Shown in pieces: positions 5,950 to 9,231 of a DNA stretch of 9,231 bases (within the stretch, counting starts at the first letter, position 1; each line of letters starts with the position of its first letter). Under the pieces are notes generated by a model, which saw only the letters and a list, made by a program, of their open reading frames with translations, made no database searches and was not told the DNA's origin. The translations under genes and the position numbers were made by a program. This DNA comes from an uncultured Flavobacteriaceae bacterium (GTDB taxonomy: Bacteria > Bacteroidota > Bacteroidia > Flavobacteriales > Flavobacteriaceae), in NCBI GenBank assembly GCA_913044085.1, contig CAJWNW010000061.1:1-9231 (forward strand), written 5' to 3'.

Positions 5950-7395
5950 ATGGAAAAAATCATCAACGAATCAAAACAAGGTACCTCATTATCACTGACA
6001 CCTAAGCTTGAAAACACAAAAAAGTTATTCATCGAAAGCTATGGTTGTCAAATGAATTTTAGCGATAGTGAGATTGTAGCTTCTATTTTACAAAAGGAAG
6101 GCTTTAATACCACCTCAACATTGGAAGACGCGGATTTAGTACTTGTCAACACTTGTTCAATTCGTGATAAAGCTGAACAAACAGTTCGCAAACGACTTGA
6201 AAAGTATAACGCAATTAAAAGGATTAATCCAAATATGAAAGTAGGGGTTTTGGGCTGTATGGCAGAACGCCTTAAAAGTAAATTCCTAGAAGAAGAAAAG
6301 ATTGTAGACCTGGTCGTTGGGCCCGATGCCTACAAAGATCTGCCCAACCTTGTGGCTGAGATAGAGGATGGTCACAGTGCTGTCAATGTTATTCTCTCCA
6401 AGGAAGAAACATATGGCGATGTAGCCCCAGTAAGGTTAAATTCGAATGGGGTCACTGCTTTTGTTTCCATCACCCGCGGTTGTGACAATATGTGTACTTT
6501 TTGCGTGGTTCCATTCACCAGAGGACGTGAACGCAGCCGAGATCCAATAAGTATCCTATTTGAAATCAATGATTTGCACGAAAAAGGGTATAAAGAGGTG
6601 ACACTTTTAGGTCAAAATGTGGACAGCTACCTGTGGTATGGGGGTGGATTAAAAAAAGATTTTAGAAAGGCTACAGAAATTCAAAAGGCAACAGCTACTG
6701 ATTTTGCAAAACTTCTTGATTTATGTGCCAGCGCACACCCAAAAATGCGCTTTCGCTTTTCAACATCTAACCCACAAGACATGTCTATCAGTGTCATAAA
6801 GACAATGGCTAAGCATGAAAATATTTGCAATTACATTCACTTGCCAGTACAAAGCGGAAGCAACCGGATTTTAAAAGCCATGAATAGACAACATTCAAGG
6901 GAAGATTATTTTGAGTTGATTGATAACATAAAAAAATACCTGCCAGACTGTTCTATTTCTCACGATTTGATATGCGGCTTTCCAACTGAAACAGAACAAG
7001 ACCACCAAGATACTTTAAGTTTAATGCAGTACGTTAAGTACAGTTTTGGCTACATGTTTTCTTATTCTGAGCGCCCTGGAACCTTGGCAGCAAGAAAGTT
7101 AGAAGATGACATCCCAGAAGTAATTAAGAAAAAACGACTTCAAGAAGTTGTAGCGCTTCAACAGCAACACAGTCTTGAACGAAGTCAAGGCTTTTTAGGC
7201 CAAGTTACCGAAGTGCTTATTGAAAAAACTTCTAAGAAATCAGATAAAGAATGGGCGGGTCGAAACTCTCAAAACAGTACCGTTGTTTTTCCAAAAGAAC
7301 AGTACAAAGTAGGTGATTTCGTGATGGTTAAAATTGACAACTGCACAAGTGCCACACTTAAAGGAACAGCACTTGGTTACTCAAAAAATAATTAG
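5950..7395 (+). CDS. miaB: MiaB, tRNA-2-methylthio-N6-dimethylallyladenosine synthase
   Basis: Radical-SAM methylthiotransferase that adds a 2-methylthio group to i6A at position 37 of tRNAs reading UNN codons, carrying two 4Fe-4S clusters in the cytoplasm. In the 481-residue form the N-terminal MTTase domain has C33 (ESYGCQMNFSDS), C69 (NTCSIRDKAE) and C103 (GVLGCMAERL). The radical SAM cluster CxxxCxxC is C178, C182 and C185 (RGCDNMCTFC). Further landmarks are TLLGQNVDSY, HLPVQSGSNRIL, and SYSERPGTLA near the end of the core. A C-terminal TRAM domain covers about 414-480. I chose the ATG at 5950 because the protein then opens MEKIINESKQG, as I recall for flavobacterial MiaB. The in-frame ATG at 5935 would add only MQKIG and would leave a leader of under 20 nt. 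It is the first gene of the rightward operon; the next starts 3 nt after its stop. Confidence 0.96.
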   Translation: MEKIINESKQGTSLSLTPKLENTKKLFIESYGCQMNFSDSEIVASILQKEGFNTTSTLEDADLVLVNTCSIRDKAEQTVRKRLEKYNAIKRINPNMKVGVLGCMAERLKSKFLEEEKIVDLVVGPDAYKDLPNLVAEIEDGHSAVNVILSKEETYGDVAPVRLNSNGVTAFVSITRGCDNMCTFCVVPFTRGRERSRDPISILFEINDLHEKGYKEVTLLGQNVDSYLWYGGGLKKDFRKATEIQKATATDFAKLLDLCASAHPKMRFRFSTSNPQDMSISVIKTMAKHENICNYIHLPVQSGSNRILKAMNRQHSREDYFELIDNIKKYLPDCSISHDLICGFPTETEQDHQDTLSLMQYVKYSFGYMFSYSERPGTLAARKLEDDIPEVIKKKRLQEVVALQQQHSLERSQGFLGQVTEVLIEKTSKKSDKEWAGRNSQNSTVVFPKEQYKVGDFVMVKIDNCTSATLKGTALGYSKNN

Positions 7396-7398
7396 ATT

Positions 7399-8658
7399 AT
7401 GGAAACTATTCAATCCATCAAACAACGTTTTGGAATTATAGGAAATGATACAGGCTTGAATCGCGCTATAGAGAAAGCTATACAAGTTGCTCCAACGGAT
7501 ATTTCTGTCCTTATTACAGGTGAAAGTGGTGTCGGAAAGGAAGTAATGCCTAAAATCATACACCAGCTATCTCACAGGAAACACGGAAAATACATTGCTG
7601 TAAATTGTGGGGCGATTCCAGAAGGCACCATAGACAGCGAACTCTTTGGACACGAAAAAGGTGCCTTTACAGGTGCTACACAAACACGTTCTGGTTATTT
7701 TGAAGTGGCCGATGGTGGGACCATTTTTTTAGATGAGGTGGGCGAATTACCTTTGACGACCCAAGTTCGCTTACTACGTGTTCTTGAAAATGGGGAATTC
7801 ATTAAGGTAGGATCAAGTAAGGTTCAAAAAACTAATGTTCGCATTGTAGCAGCCACTAATATTAAGATGTTTGAAGCGATTGATAAAGAGAAGTTTAGGG
7901 AGGATTTATACTATCGCTTGAGCACCATTGAAATTCCAATTCCCGCCCTGCGTAAAAGAAAACAAGACATTCATTTACTGTTTAGAAAATTCTCAAGTGA
8001 TTTTGCCTTTAAATACAAGATGCCAACCATCAGACTGAAAGAAGAAGCCGTCCAGTTGCTTCAAAAATACCGATGGACTGGAAACATACGTCAACTCAGA
8101 AATGTAGCAGAACAAATTTCCGTGCTTGAGTCAAAAAGGGAAATCAATGCTGTAGCCCTCAAAAGTTATTTGCCAGACATGGGAATTCAACTACCGGCAA
8201 TTGTTGATAAGAAAAAACTTAACAACGACTTCAGTACGGAGAGAGAGATTTTATACAAAGTCCTGTTTGATATGAAAAGTGATTTAAATGATTTGAAAAA
8301 GCTAACGATGGAATTGATGGAAAATGACAATTTCAAAGATGTTCAGAAAAAAAACGAACAACTGATTCAAAAAATTTACAAGGACCCCAGTAGCAGTGTA
8401 AAAGAAAGCAACAGCCAAGTTCTTGATCTTCTTGAAACAAGCTCTCAAAATGAAACCATAGAAATTGTTAACTCTAATGAAAACTATGATTTCATTGAGG
8501 ATATCGAGGAAGAAGAAACCTTATCTTTACACGATAAAGAGTTGGAACTCATAAAAAAATCTTTGGAAAGGCACAACGGTAAGCGTAAACTGGCTGCTGA
8601 TGAACTTGGGATTTCCGAGAGAACACTTTACCGAAAAATTAAACAATATGATTTGTAA
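7399..8658 (+). CDS. Sigma-54-type AAA+ transcriptional activator, no N-terminal sensory domain, Fis-type HTH
   Basis: ATP-driven activator of the bacterial enhancer-binding family, which remodels sigma-54 RNA polymerase at its promoters. The 419-residue protein starts directly with the AAA+ domain (about 12-245), so no receiver, PAS or GAF sensor is present. Visible motifs are Walker A GESGVGKE (41-48), the sigma-54-contacting GAFTGA loop (88-93), Walker B GGTIFLDE (106-113) with D112 and E113, arginine-finger candidates R167 and R173 (FREDLYYRL), and sensor II GNIRQLRN (228-235). Residues of about 258-375 form a polar, partly acidic linker with coiled-coil potential. The last 40 or so residues are a Fis-type helix-turn-helix (KRKLAADELGISERTLYRKI). 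It lies 3 nt after miaB and overlaps lptE by 11 nt, so it should be made constitutively with them. Its target genes cannot be read from here. Confidence 0.92.
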   Translation: METIQSIKQRFGIIGNDTGLNRAIEKAIQVAPTDISVLITGESGVGKEVMPKIIHQLSHRKHGKYIAVNCGAIPEGTIDSELFGHEKGAFTGATQTRSGYFEVADGGTIFLDEVGELPLTTQVRLLRVLENGEFIKVGSSKVQKTNVRIVAATNIKMFEAIDKEKFREDLYYRLSTIEIPIPALRKRKQDIHLLFRKFSSDFAFKYKMPTIRLKEEAVQLLQKYRWTGNIRQLRNVAEQISVLESKREINAVALKSYLPDMGIQLPAIVDKKKLNNDFSTEREILYKVLFDMKSDLNDLKKLTMELMENDNFKDVQKKNEQLIQKIYKDPSSSVKESNSQVLDLLETSSQNETIEIVNSNENYDFIEDIEEEETLSLHDKELELIKKSLERHNGKRKLAADELGISERTLYRKIKQYDL

Positions 8659-9160
8659 TTCTTACACAAAAACTTTTTTTTCCGTAGCATCGCTACTGAT
8701 TTTGGGTTGTGGTTCGTACTCGTTTACTGGAATTTCAATCAGTACAGACACTAAAACATTTCAGGTTAACTACTTCCAAAATTCTGCAGATTTAGTCGAA
8801 CCTGGCATCGAACGGGACTTTACCCTAGCCTTGCAAGACATTATACTAAACCAAACCAATTTGTCGCTGGTAAAATCCAATGGAGACATCATGTATGAAG
8901 GAGAGATTGTTGAATATCGTATTTCTCCCACAACAGCAACCGCAAATAATACTGCAGATCAAAACCGACTCACCATAAGTGTAAATGTTCGGTTTTTTAA
9001 CAAAAATGATGAGGAATCAGATTTTGAAAAACGATTTTCATTTTTTTATGATTACGCAGGCAGTGCCCAACTTATTGGTTCTCAAAAAACAACAGCAATC
9101 AAAGAAATTTACGACCGCATTACACAAGACATCATCAATGCTTCCTTAGCCAACTGGTAA
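8648..9160 (+). CDS. lptE: LptE-family outer-membrane LPS-assembly lipoprotein
   Basis: Probable partner of the LptD beta-barrel, inserting lipopolysaccharide into the outer leaflet of the outer membrane. The 170-residue protein has a lipoprotein signal with lipobox LILGC, lipidated at C21, followed by GSYSFTGISI. This is the typical opening of Bacteroidota LptE, which is short and diverges strongly from the E. coli protein. The mature part alternates strands and helices (IERDFTLALQDIILNQT, then beta-rich YEGEIVEYRISPTTATAN, then TISVNVRFFNK and a C-terminal helix). I chose the ATG at 8648 because it gives a clean signal peptide. The longer frame from 8600 places 16 residues, including charged ones, ahead of it and lies inside the regulator gene. 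The start overlaps the end of the upstream gene by 11 nt, suggesting translational coupling. Confidence 0.85.
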   Translation: MICNSYTKTFFSVASLLILGCGSYSFTGISISTDTKTFQVNYFQNSADLVEPGIERDFTLALQDIILNQTNLSLVKSNGDIMYEGEIVEYRISPTTATANNTADQNRLTISVNVRFFNKNDEESDFEKRFSFFYDYAGSAQLIGSQKTTAIKEIYDRITQDIINASLANW

Positions 9161-9161
9161 T

Positions 9162-9231
9162 ATGAATAGGACTGATTTTTCAAATTTATTGGCTTTTCCT
9201 TCAAAGCTAAACCAAGAGCAAACTGTGGGTG
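9162..9231 (+). CDS. N-terminus of a conserved flavobacterial protein (cut by window edge)
   Basis: Starting 1 nt after the lptE stop, an open frame begins MNRTDFSNLLAFPSKLNQEQ and continues to the window end (23 codons visible). The opening resembles the uncharacterised protein that, as I recall, follows lptE in flavobacteria, ahead of secG and groES-groEL. Too little is visible to assign domains. Its position argues that it is the fourth gene of the miaB operon. Confidence 0.6.
   Translation, partial: MNRTDFSNLLAFPSKLNQEQTVG

Noticed and set aside
6372..6569. Minus-strand frames in miaB and the regulator gene (also 7381-7563)
   Set aside because: Antisense shadows of strongly conserved radical-SAM and AAA+ coding sequence.
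8600..8647. Longer start for lptE
   Set aside because: It places charged residues before the signal peptide and lies within the HTH coding region of the regulator.

Overview
The window looks like chromosomal DNA of a member of the Flavobacteriaceae (Bacteroidota). The evidence is AT-rich sequence, promoters of the Bacteroidota type (TTTG near -33, TAnnTTTG near -7), GldK and GldL of the gliding/type IX secretion machinery, a flavobacterial-type MiaB, and a Bacteroidota-type LptE lipoprotein. I see no insertion sequence, integrase, CRISPR array, rRNA or tRNA, so this reads as a core region rather than an island.

The layout is two divergent gene blocks separated by an AT-rich intergenic region (about 5566-5949). 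Leftward (minus strand), topA (DNA topoisomerase I) is followed after 4 nt by a ureohydrolase-fold gene. After a 117-nt gap come gldK and then gldL, which runs off the left edge. gldM and gldN would be expected beyond it. GldK is an outer-membrane/periplasmic lipoprotein of the type IX secretion system (T9SS) ring. GldL is the inner-membrane motor subunit that, with GldM, couples the proton motive force to secretion and gliding.

Rightward (plus strand), miaB (tRNA ms2i6A37 methylthiotransferase) is followed after 3 nt by a sigma-54-type AAA+ activator without an N-terminal sensory domain. That gene overlaps lptE by 11 nt. A further gene begins 1 nt after lptE and runs off the right edge. The tight packing suggests one operon from a single promoter upstream of miaB.

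The points most worth a second look are these. The ureohydrolase-like protein next to the gld genes has lost three of the six canonical metal ligands, so it is probably a pseudoenzyme or a protein with a changed function. A perfect palindrome, TGACA-CTT-TGTCA, lies across the -33 element of the miaB operon promoter. The divergent intergenic region also holds a possible 21-codon hydrophobic micro-ORF followed by a hairpin-like inverted repeat.
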